Part shown: in pieces, positions 22,001 to 29,257 of the stretch
Layout: each line of letters starts with the position of its first letter
How positions within the stretch are numbered: the first letter of the stretch is position 1
Assembly: GCF_001641265.1 (NCBI RefSeq)
Contig: NW_020167523.1
Span: 1,054,001 to 1,118,000, forward strand
Direction: 5' to 3'
DNA length: 64,000 nucleotides
Origin: Pseudogymnoascus destructans
Taxonomy: Eukaryota > Ascomycota > Leotiomycetes > Thelebolales > Thelebolaceae
Position numbers and translations under genes: made by a program
Notes under the pieces: model-generated
Told to the model about the DNA's origin: nothing
Databases searched by the model: none
Seen by the model: the letters and a program-made list of their open reading frames with translations, nothing else

Positions 22001-22603
22001 ATCGTGGTGGAACAACTGAAATCGTTCCACGAACAACTTGCGACGGACATCCAATTCTTAAATGAACGATCCGCCGCATACGCAAACAAGAAGCGCAGTA
22101 TGGAACCTGCCTTCAAGGAGGGGGATAAAGTATACCTACTCCGGAAACATATCAAAACGAAACGACCAAGCACAAAGTTGGACTTCAAGAAATTGGGACC
22201 ATTCAAAATATTGAACAAAGTCAGCTCAGTTAATTACAGACTGCAGCTACCCAGGAAGTCTAGACTACACCCGGTATTTCATGTCTCACTACTGGAACCA
22301 GCAAGAGGAAATACCCCAATTGCGACCGACACCGAACTCCAACCCGAGAACGAGATAATCGAATATGAGGTCGAAGCGATCCTAGACAGAAGGTTAGTAG
22401 GACGTCGAGAAGAGTTTTTGATAAAATGGGAAAATTACGAACCTACGGATAATTCGTGGGAACCAACAAGGAACATCAGCAAAGAACTGCTGGAGGAATA
22501 TCGACGCCGCCATCCGCCAGCCATTGATCCCAAGATGCAGGGGAGTAGGCCAGTGGATCGGAGGAAGCGGGGGTCCCGGTTACAGACGAGGAGGCAGCGC
22601 TAA
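19070..22603 (+). CDS. pol: Gypsy-A Pol polyprotein with chromodomain
   Basis: The first ATG in frame is 19151 (1150 aa from there), but the frame is open back to the frameshift site. Order, residues from 19151: aspartic protease DSGATG at 19-24; reverse transcriptase about 200-420 with LCVDYRALN, KLDLRGAYNLIRI and catalytic YLDDVLVYS near 349; RNase H about 480-615 with LETDSSDFAIGA; integrase HHCC zinc-binding domain from about 705 (HGHQGVTRTF ... CDICSKSK) and DDE core (LDFIVKLPP, ISDRDKLFTSKFW, HPQTDGQTERLN); chromodomain about 1072-1112 (YEVEAILDRRLVGRREEFLI), which in chromoviruses guides integration to marked chromatin. No stop or frameshift is seen, so the enzyme set looks intact. Confidence 0.95.
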   Translation, partial: LGVLDGRPPASDTKRPSTDQLCATTGSMQLYVVAKIQQRHLRAMIDSGATGNFMTKKVADTQGFKTQLKTEPYPLMVVDGEPISTNEGMVTHETVPLEMVMLHGHKETIQFDIVHMDNHACILGMPWLKKHNPQIDWWNEKVVMSQCACEQRTDTRQREKPSQGRKELCATSELDDLAQASSPTSIPVEYKEYEQLFQEGPKNEALPKHQPWDHEIPLEKDKSPPFGPIYQLSEKELKVLKEYIDDNLAKGFIRPSTSPAGSPVLFIPKKDGSLRLCVDYRALNNITIKDRYALPLINELHDRFQGAKIFSKLDLRGAYNLIRIKAGEEWKTAFRTRYGLFEYQVMPFGLTNAPASMQRLMNDALHEYLDIFTIVYLDDVLVYSATKEEHVKHVKLVLKKLKEYSLLLKPEKCEFHKNQVEFLGYIIGTHGIKMDQAKVTAVLEWPTLTTVKEVQAFLGFANFYRRFISGYSKVAQPLTELTRKDLEFKWTDKAEAAFQELKTKFTEAPILATFDPAKKIILETDSSDFAIGACLNQPDEDGKFKPIAYYSRKLSPAELNYDIHDKELLAIVVAFEQWRVYLEGSTYPVQVWTDHKNLIYFTTTKVLNRRQVRWAETLAAYNFTITYRKGSENARADALSRRTDYAGPKEERPRAILKKTDAGIQYNELLATISVIEDTELEERLKKAYATDECAKRVLSKVEGDFAIDEQGLIRYKGLVYVPSQMRRPLVQEQHSLPAHGHQGVTRTFERITRHYYFPGMRKQVETVVRECDICSKSKSNRHLPYGQLKSTPVPKGAWKSIALDFIVKLPPSKDPLTGIEYDSILVITERLTKYGKFIPYLEASDAEALAYTFIRVILADHGMPEEIISDRDKLFTSKFWKSLMALLGTNHKLSTAFHPQTDGQTERLNQTLEQYLRSYVNHQQDNWVQILPIAQFAYNSAMTEATKVSPFFANYGYQPEAYRQPRPDESRAEQALIVVEQLKSFHEQLATDIQFLNERSAAYANKKRSMEPAFKEGDKVYLLRKHIKTKRPSTKLDFKKLGPFKILNKVSSVNYRLQLPRKSRLHPVFHVSLLEPARGNTPIATDTELQPENEIIEYEVEAILDRRLVGRREEFLIKWENYEPTDNSWEPTRNISKELLEEYRRRHPPAIDPKMQGSRPVDRRKRGSRLQTRRQR

Positions 22604-23090
22604 CTGCCTGTTCCTCGGCCTCAACAGCGTCACGCTTCTCAGCAGCCACACGTTCGGCCTCCTCTGCCGCATCAAGCTCGTCGAGGGTTTTCAAACCTCG
22701 CCGGAGCATATCTTTACCACGGGTTCGGATGAGGCGTTTCTGCTTCCGCAGACGAAGTAACTTCGAAAGGGTTTCTTCCTCTTCGCGATCCAGGCGATCC
22801 TCCTCCCGTTCGAGCTTCACCCAGTCGGGATGCTCAGGACCCATACAGTCACACTTTTCTTTCAAGTTGCGACGAACGCACTCGGCGCACCGCCGTGAAT
22901 CATTTGGAGACGACACGCAAGTAATGTTTCGCCTCACGCAGTTCGAGCAAGAATCCATTTCGGGTAGTTCGTATCCGTGGTTCTTTATTCGACGGACAAG
23001 ATCGTTGCGTTCCTGGAGTTTGCGGGCAGTGTCAGTAGGCATGTTGCATGTTGAAGGACTCGCTGAGGAGCAGCAGAGTCCCGGGGACAT
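22476..23090 (-). CDS. Antisense zinc-cluster-like gene of Gypsy-A (204 aa)
   Basis: The open frame on the strand opposite gag-pol starts 48 bp inside the 3' LTR edge and overlaps the last 128 bp of pol. Residues 48-80 read C-x2-C-x6-C-x9-C-x2-C-x8-C (CSNCVRRNITC ... CAECVRRNLKEKC), which fits the spacing of the fungal Zn(II)2Cys6 DNA-binding cluster, with basic residues after the second and fifth cysteines. A strongly charged helix (about 90-135, LEREEDRLDREEEETLSKLL) could be a coiled coil, as next to the cluster in many fungal regulators. The C-terminus is Ala/Ser/Pro-rich and ends WDQWLADGGVDIPPAVLC. The start could also be ATG 23042 (MPTDTARKLQ). No RNA-level proof; function unknown. A transcript would have to arise in or near the 3' LTR. 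Compare 46739-47553. Confidence 0.65.
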   Translation of the reverse strand: MSPGLCCSSASPSTCNMPTDTARKLQERNDLVRRIKNHGYELPEMDSCSNCVRRNITCVSSPNDSRRCAECVRRNLKEKCDCMGPEHPDWVKLEREEDRLDREEEETLSKLLRLRKQKRLIRTRGKDMLRRGLKTLDELDAAEEAERVAAEKRDAVEAEEQAVSAASSSVTGTPASSDPLAYSPASWDQWLADGGVDIPPAVLC

Positions 23091-23138
23091 GGACGTACTT
23101 ATAGGATTCGAGACGAATGCCCAGGGGAAGGGAGCGAG

Positions 23139-23613
23139 TGTTACGACGGAACAAGAAGGCTGGCCAACTACAGGACAGGAAGGAGGGAGGTCGCATGAGA
23201 CCGGCCCTGGTACCTGGAGGGGCAGCGGGGAATAGTAGTTCCGAAAGTATCACGTGACGGACTCGCAGGAGGATGAGAAGAGTCCTAAGAGTCCAGGACT
23301 CCGAGGACTCGAGTGAGTTCCCAGGAGTCCACTAGGCACGTGATGGACTCGCAGGATGATGAGAAGAGTCCTAAGAGTCCAGGACTCTGAGGACTCGAGT
23401 GAGTTCCCAAGAGTCCACTAGGCACGACGCCACTATATAAGTAGATAGTATTTCCTTAGATAGGAGCTTCATGCTCAACTCAATACAGTATTTGTTATAT
23501 ACTAGTAACGTGTTACTTGAAGCCTTTGTGTCTGATCCCCTGCCTCCTCTGATAAGTAAACCTTTACGCAAGAGAACCTCTGTGTCTTCTATCGTTTAGA
23601 AGTCAGCGTTACA
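23139..23613 (+). repeat. Gypsy-A 3' LTR
   Basis: 475 bp, by eye identical to 16615-17089. A third, inverted copy is the solo LTR at 48374-48848. Confidence 0.92.
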
Positions 23614-23616
23614 ATA

Positions 23617-25476
23617 ACATGGTTTATCAGTACGTCGGACATATCAGTACCTCGGACACTTTTCATTGGCATTCTACTTTGAATATCAATAAATCAACCA
23701 TAACATATTAAATTAACTATAACTAAGCGGAATCAGATGAACTAGACATATCTATAGCTTCTTGACAAGTTCGCGCATTATGACCAGCTTTTCCACAGAT
23801 CCCACAGCATCGCCTAGACGGTTGCCCCTCCTTGCGACTACCCCCAACCGCACGTACGTCGCGTCGTACCTGCTCATCCACATCCTTCTGTGCGATAATA
23901 GCCTGTGCATCCTCTACTATAAGTGCACCTCCTTCACAGACACGAGCCTTTTTAGCCCTGCGGCGTTTGCTAAGGGCTTCGTTGGCTGCTCGAAGGGTAC
24001 GTACCTCAGCAGACAGAAGGGTGTTCTCATGTGCTAGTCGCTCCGTACCCTTTGCCAATGCAATAACTGTCCCGAAGAGTGGAGTTGGCGAGCTTCCTTG
24101 GTGACGGGCAATTCGATTTCGAACGAGGGTTGTTTGTGAAAGAGCTTCAGTTGGGTTGGAAGGGGTCTGGGAGACCCAAGGGTTGGTGTTGGCAGTAGAG
24201 GGTCTAGAGGGAGTTGGAGTCCATAACCTCACGTCAAGCTTTGAAAGCACTGCTTGCGGGTCGAAAGGCACTAAGCCAGCTCCGCGGAACCCGGACTGGG
24301 CGTTTTGGGCTGTCATGGATTCCAGATATGCTGCTCTAAAGGCGAGAAAGAACTCGACCTTGGTAATGTGGTTGATATGAGCCTTAATGAAGGTCTCAAT
24401 CTGCCGACCATATGCCCGCTTCAACACACTAAAGCACCCGACATCAAGTAGCTGAGTTAAATGAGACGAGTGGGGAGGTAGTCCAAGAGTTATAATGTTG
24501 TGTGCCTTGCAGTACTCTTGGAACTCGGCCGATTCATGACTCTCGTGCCCGTCTAACACCAGCATTCGATATGGACCCCTTGCACGAACAGCAGTATGTT
24601 TGTCGAAGTGTTTCAACCATTCTAGACCCGTCTCATTGTTTGTCCATCCATTGCTTGTCAGTTTAACAACCCAGTTGTGTGGAAGGCCGCCATCTGTATA
24701 CCAATTTGCAAGATGATTCTTGCCTTTAACTACCAAAAATGGAGGAATACTCCAGCCGTCACTGTTGATACAAGCAATCGCTGTAGCCCATTCCCGATTC
24801 CCTGGCTGAACTGCCTTACCTCTGCCAAGTCGATCAGCAAGGGTAACAACCATTGCAGGGCAAATCACACCCATCATAAACCCAGTTTCGTCAAAGTTAT
24901 AGAAGTCGCAGTCCAAAACACCATATTTTGCCCTCATATTTTCCACTAGTCGAAACCACGCGCCAATTAGTTCAGGATCTTCGCACAAGGCCCTTTGGAA
25001 GTCGTAAACGCGATTAAAACGCGTCTTTAATTCTGGACGTCGTTGTACAAATCGGTGGGCCCAGAGCTTCCCGACGCGCCTCCCTCCACGCGATTCGAGT
25101 ATAAAATTTGCCATATCTTCTACACCAGCAAGCCGGGGTGCAAATCCTCTTGAATCCATATCAAGTATATTCCGAATAACCACCTCCTCTTCTAGTATAG
25201 TTAATTTCATTATTGCAGGCTGGCGTTCGTAGGCAGTAGTTCGGCCGTTCATTCTGTCGCAGAGTGTAGAATGAGGTACTTCATAGAGCTTAGCAGCCTT
25301 CCGACGACTTAGATTTTTTGATGTTCGGATAGCCTCGATAGCTAGAATGATTTTTGCTTCTTGGGTAATCACTGACATAATAAAAGGTGGAAAAAACGCG
25401 TTGTGAAGTTAGAGGGTAGGAAATTCGGGAAAAGTGTCCGAGGTACTGATATGTCCGACGTACTGATAAACCACGT
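23617..25476 (-). mobile_element. Fot1/pogo-like DNA transposon, apparently intact (pogo-1)
   Basis: 1,860 bp flanked by TA (23615-23616, 25477-25478). Terminal inverted repeats of about 48 bp match with one mismatch (AC-A/G-TGGTTTATCAGTACG...). Each repeat holds two copies of an ATCAGTAC-x-TCGGACA motif. It lies inside the copia right LTR. It encodes one uninterrupted transposase. Confidence 0.92.
23723..25378 (-). CDS. Fot1/pogo-type DDE transposase (551 aa)
   Basis: Cuts and pastes the element at TA. N-terminal psq/CENP-B helix-turn-helix domains (about residues 1-150: ILAIEAIRTSKNLSRRKAAK; KLWAHRFVQRRPELKTRF). DDE catalytic core: first D in FYNFDETGFMMG (about 160), second D in MLVLDGHESHES (about 272), third D in SSHLTQLLDVGCF (about 313). 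C-terminal tail with a leucine/arginine-rich helix and a CCHC zinc knuckle (CCGICGKAGHNARTCQ, about 525-540). No stop or shift interrupts it, unlike its relatives in this window, so it is the best candidate for a functional transposase here. Confidence 0.92.
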   Translation of the reverse strand: MSVITQEAKIILAIEAIRTSKNLSRRKAAKLYEVPHSTLCDRMNGRTTAYERQPAIMKLTILEEEVVIRNILDMDSRGFAPRLAGVEDMANFILESRGGRRVGKLWAHRFVQRRPELKTRFNRVYDFQRALCEDPELIGAWFRLVENMRAKYGVLDCDFYNFDETGFMMGVICPAMVVTLADRLGRGKAVQPGNREWATAIACINSDGWSIPPFLVVKGKNHLANWYTDGGLPHNWVVKLTSNGWTNNETGLEWLKHFDKHTAVRARGPYRMLVLDGHESHESAEFQEYCKAHNIITLGLPPHSSHLTQLLDVGCFSVLKRAYGRQIETFIKAHINHITKVEFFLAFRAAYLESMTAQNAQSGFRGAGLVPFDPQAVLSKLDVRLWTPTPSRPSTANTNPWVSQTPSNPTEALSQTTLVRNRIARHQGSSPTPLFGTVIALAKGTERLAHENTLLSAEVRTLRAANEALSKRRRAKKARVCEGGALIVEDAQAIIAQKDVDEQVRRDVRAVGGSRKEGQPSRRCCGICGKAGHNARTCQEAIDMSSSSDSA

Positions 25477-25797
25477 TACATTTATTACTCAACATTATGT
25501 TATCCATGTTATCCACGGGGACCCACGGAATGTCATGTGATGGATAACATTGGATATCATGGATATTATGTTATCCATGTTATCCACGGATATCCCTTTG
25601 GCACGATGCCACTATATAAGTAGATAGTATTTTCTTAGATAGGAGCTTCGTGCTCAACCCAATATAGTATTCTTTACAATACTGTAATGTGTTACTTGGA
25701 AAGCCTTTGTGTCTAATCCCCTGCCTCCTCTGTCAAGTCAACTCTACGCAAGAAACCTCTGTGTCTTCTATCATTTAGAAGTCAGTGTTACAATGGT

Positions 25798-26714
25798 GTG
25801 TCTACAATGACTGCTTTTCGCGTACTACAACGGCATAAACTGATAAAACGAAAGCCAACATGGAAAACAGGATTAACTAAAGCGATGAGAGAAGCACGAC
25901 TACAATTCGCTCTATGATATGCACATTGGGCTCTTACGGATTGGAAAAACATTATATGGACAGATGAAACATCTATTGTCCTTGGCCATCGACATGGAGG
26001 ATTTAAAGTATGGAGGACAAAAGATGAGAGATTCGAGCCATCTGTTATTCGCTCTCAATGGCACAGAGCGTCGGAATTTATGTGGTGGAGCTGTTTTACA
26101 TACGATAAAAAGGGGCCATATCACATTTGGAAAAAGGAGACAGCAAAGGGGAAGAGAGAAGCAGCAATTGAAATTGAAGCATTTAATAATACAATTGAAG
26201 CACAATGCAAAGAGGAATGGGAACTTAAAAATGGAATATGTCACCTTGGATTATGGAACTATAGAGGAAGGAAGCCAGAGTGGAAGTTTACAAAAAAGAC
26301 AGGAGCAATGACCCGTGAGAAAGGAAAAGGAGGAATTGATACATGGTGATACCGAAAAGTCATCCTTGAGCCTTTACTTCTACCGTTTGCACAAGAGTGT
26401 AAGAAGAGCCAAATACTATTGTACAAGAAGATAAAGCACCATCTTATGCGTCAAAGTGGCAAAAGGCTGTATTTGATAGGTTTGATATTCAACGGCTATT
26501 ATGGCCAGGTAATTCGCCTGACCTTATGGAAGACTGCAGAAATCGTGTGGAAAAAGGCATGGGAGGAGCTTGAACAACGGAGAATACAGGCGTGGATTGA
26601 GAGGATTCCATGCCATATTCAAGAGGTTATTAGACTCGAAGGAGGAAATGGATATAAGGAAGGGGTTAGTGATATATCTAACATCCCGGCAAGGACTTTT
26701 GGTACACGCCTCCA
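25798..26714 (+). pseudogene. Tc1-like transposase, catalytic part (decayed)
   Basis: Continues the gene cut at 13519. Recognisable: WTDETS (first catalytic D, about 25960), a WWSCFTYDKKGP block, the second D region in another frame (EDKAPSYASKW, about 26430) and WPGNSPDLMED (about 26500), the usual Tc1 motif before the third acidic residue. Stops at about 25916 and 26347 and at least one frameshift separate these blocks. The end overlaps the right terminal repeat. Confidence 0.8.
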
Positions 26715-26845
26715 TATGCACACTGATATTGACTTTTCGTTGGCTTAACTAAACGTAAGTCGTGGCGTACTGCCGCAATATATCTTTACAGCTAAATTTG
26801 TATGTCTCCCTTAATAAAATTTTCTTATATATAGAAATATACAGG

Positions 26846-28690
26846 GCATAATCCGTTAAGTCGATAGCTCAGCTCCCGTAAATAATATCGAGATAGCATA
26901 AATATTGAGATATTGAATTTCACGTGACATTTATATAAAATGAGGCTATTTACATAAACCAGCCATCTAAGGTTCCCTATGCCTTAGAATTGGCTACTAT
27001 AAGCCCTAACTCTCTCTTAAACTTCTCAAAGGACCGTAAATACACTGCTGCCTCCTTCGTGCCACTATTCCCAGATTCTATGAACTCAATCAGACGTTGT
27101 ATAGCTTGATGTGTAGCTTGTGGGGTTAGTACAGACTGTAGATTAAGCTCTTCATCCTCGTCGTCATCTTAAGCCTTAGAATCTGGTATATATTGTGCAA
27201 TGACCTGCTCTAGCAGTATATCCTCCCCTATAGGCTCCCTAATGCTCTTCTCCATTGTCTCTATGTCCTCCTCCACTAGGTTTAAGAAGTTCGAGAGATC
27301 TATAGCATTGCGGATGTGGCCAACTTGTTGTACTTGTTAATAAAGGTCATTCATATTAGGAAGAGGGTGTATTAGAAGCTGAATTAGGCATTAGAGAATT
27401 GTGCTTTTTCAAAAGCAGTTATAGATAGTTATAACATCGTGAGTCCATGATAGAATGAGCCATCAAATGGCAAGTTGGATGTTCATTGTTTAGACAGGGT
27501 CTTTATTCACTTCATAACATTCAAGCATATAGTAGAGCCATTGTCACTAGTAGTAAGCTTTAAGGGCAGCAATGATGCCTTAATCAAGAGGTTAAAATCA
27601 GCTTGTTGCATTTAGAGGAAGCTAGATGATGTGGGTGTTTAGGGGAGGAGGAGTTGATTTAATGGTGGCGATATGCGCTAAGAAGTTATCCATCATTAGG
27701 AGTATTGATCGAGATGTGCCTATTTGTAAATAGAAGGCCTTTAACCATTCTGCCATAATGAACTGATTCATCTAAGCCTTTTTATTTCATCTCTAAACCC
27801 CTCCCATCGCTATAACTTCAACATTTCGAAGAGCTTGTGGTGTCTTTGCCTTTCTAATAAACCATAGGGGAAATCGATCTGTGCTAGTTGAATTAACACA
27901 AACAACTACTGATATTCTTGCCTTCTCTCTTTTCTGACCTATAGCTGCCTCTGCTGTCATAAAGCCTCTTAATGGTATCATCTTCTAGTATAGTCCCGTC
28001 TCATCTATGTTATATATATCCTCCTCTAAGTATTCCCCTGCTACTGTTTGAATTGCTCGCATCTCTTCCTCTGCTAGCTGGAACTGATCTAGCTTTACCG
28101 TGTCGAACTTGATTAAGAATCTTATGGCGTTGTCAAAACCTTATGACCTACCCTAAGCTAAACTCTAGGACTGTTTCCCCTTTATGTTGTGGTAATTGTG
28201 CCTAGATCTGCTTTGCCTTCTCTTGCAAAACCTCACCTATTATAACCCCTCCTCGTCGTTTAATAAGCTTCTGCTAGTCAAAAAGGATAGCTTCTAGCTA
28301 TGGCTAAGCAGCGTCATGTCATCATTGTCGAGCTTCTTAATCGTCTACTTGTGGGGTGCTGTCAAGGTAGGCAAATCAAGTGCTAAGAGATTTAGAGACA
28401 GTAGATTAGCTGACTCAAGTCTGGTATTGGTATTAGAACCATGTGATGTAAGCTTTCTATGAAGGTCAAGGGCGTTGTTTATAGTGCTAGCACTAGAGAG
28501 TACATCGTTAGTCAAGAGTGATCGAATTGAGCTTCTTTAGAGGCATCCTGTAAAGTGAAGAAGAGGTTAGTATAAGTCGATAATCTAAAGAAAGGGCACG
28601 ATATATATTAGGGTTTGTATGTAAAAAGGATAGATCCTGCAAAATATATTAAGATATCATAAATATCAGGTAAACACATATCTACTTTAA
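26846..28690 (-). pseudogene. Decayed Tigger-like transposase (minus strand)
   Basis: The start CAGGGCATAATCCGTTAAGTCGAT resembles the Tigger terminal repeat at 39484. On the minus strand the frame at 27981-27793 reads ISVVVCVNSTSTDRFPLWFI, matching the ISLVFCVNTTGTD block of the element at 35241. Further left, the minus strand keeps an acidic C-terminus like that at 53590-54015. The sequence is AT-rich and many stops interrupt it. The right boundary is approximate. Confidence 0.6.
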
Positions 28691-28693
28691 AGA

Positions 28694-28857
28694 TTATGGC
28701 TGTAACGTGGTTGTACACCAAGTCGATCATGACACTGAGTCGATCATGACATCAAGTCGATCACTTTTGCCTGTAGGGTTAGCACAAATAATCATGATAA
28801 TCATGACTATTTAACTAGTCAAATATTATGTAAGCATACTAGTCATAACATAACGTA
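28694..28857. repeat. Relic pogo-like end with three direct repeats
   Basis: TAACGTGGTTGTACACC at about 28693 resembles pogo terminal repeats. It is followed by three 17-bp-spaced copies of AGTCGATCA (about 28719-28757). I see no partner end. Confidence 0.4.
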
Positions 28858-29171
28858 CTTGACAAGCGAGTCGTATTTGCATGCGAGTCGTATCGCGACA
28901 CACCAAATCCGCACTTTACGGATACTAATGACCATAATGGCTCAACCGCAGCCATTATGGTTATCTAGCAGACCTGCAAATACGTGTGCCACGAGCATGT
29001 AGTATGTGTGGATAACTCACACATACTGCCCGTACATGCCCATTAAAGCAGGTTCCTAATTAGGGTAGTTTTAGAGGTTTTAAATAGTTAATTGTTGAGT
29101 TATTAACCTGTAAAGTGCGGATTTGGTGTGTCGCGATACGACTCGCATGCAAATACGACTCGCTTGTCAAG
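28858..29171. mobile_element. Foldback MITE with about 60-bp terminal inverted repeats
   Basis: 314 bp between TA pairs (28856-28857 and 29172-29173). The arms starting CTTGACAAGCGAGTCGTATT are near-perfect reverse complements over about 60 bp and contain two AAGCGAGTCGTAT/TGCGAGTCGTAT sub-repeats. The loop includes a second small palindrome (CCATAATGGCT ... GCCATTATGG). It is non-coding. It inserted at the left end of the pogo-like relic that follows. Confidence 0.85.
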
Positions 29172-29257
29172 TATGTTACGCGATAAGTAAGCTGTGCATG
29201 CAAGTAAGCTACATACCCCTCATCAATTCTAACACATTTAACCTCCTTCTAATCAAC

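Larger units (their letters stand above)
16615..23613 (+). mobile_element. Complete Ty3/Gypsy chromovirus (Gypsy-A, 7.0 kb)
   Basis: Two 475-bp LTRs (16615-17089, 23139-23613) that look identical by eye, so a young insertion. Internal order: gag (17136-19073), a -1 frameshift site (19064-19070), pol (to 22603) with protease, reverse transcriptase, RNase H, integrase and chromodomain, then an antisense gene (23090-22476). The left flank is hAT-derived sequence ending TAGGT. The right flank, once the pogo element is removed, reads ATACATTTATT, which is copia LTR. The flanks do not form a 5-bp duplication, so one side was changed by deletion or by recombination with another copy. Confidence 0.93.
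13611..25503 (+). mobile_element. Ty1/copia retrotransposon, truncated and re-inserted
   Basis: Left LTR 13611-13711 (TGTTGTAATA...CTCAACA, 101 bp) and the last 27 bp of a right LTR at 25477-25503. The flanking duplication is TTATG (13606-13610 and 25504-25508), so the element inserted into the solo LTR. Only gag, protease and integrase remain (13805-16216). Reverse transcriptase and RNase H are missing and replaced by a hAT-derived segment, the Gypsy-A element and a pogo element that sits inside the right LTR. Confidence 0.82.
13525..25792 (+). mobile_element. Ty3-type solo LTR, split by a copia insertion
   Basis: Starts TGTTACGG at 13525 and ends GTGTTACA at 25792, flanked by the 5-bp duplication ATGGT (13520-13524 and 25793-25797) inside the Tc1-like element. 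Own sequence is 13525-13610 plus 25509-25792, about 370 bp. The 3' half (from about 25605, CACTATATAAGTAG) is closely related to the Gypsy-A LTR. The 5' half is different: two tandem copies of a palindrome-rich unit (GGATAACATTGGATATCATG...). There are no internal retrotransposon genes, so I read it as a solo LTR left by LTR-LTR recombination. Confidence 0.8.
13085..26714 (+). mobile_element. Tc1-like DNA transposon, split by nested insertions
   Basis: Terminal inverted repeats: left end from 13085 (CGGAGGCGTGTACCAAAAGT...) and right end to 26714 (...ACTTTTGGTACACGCCTCC then A). They match over about 28 bp, with TA target duplications at 13083-13084 and 26715-26716. Own sequence is 13085-13524 plus 25798-26714, about 1.36 kb, normal for Tc1. 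Everything between 13525 and 25797 was inserted later. The transposase is broken (see its two parts). Confidence 0.85.
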
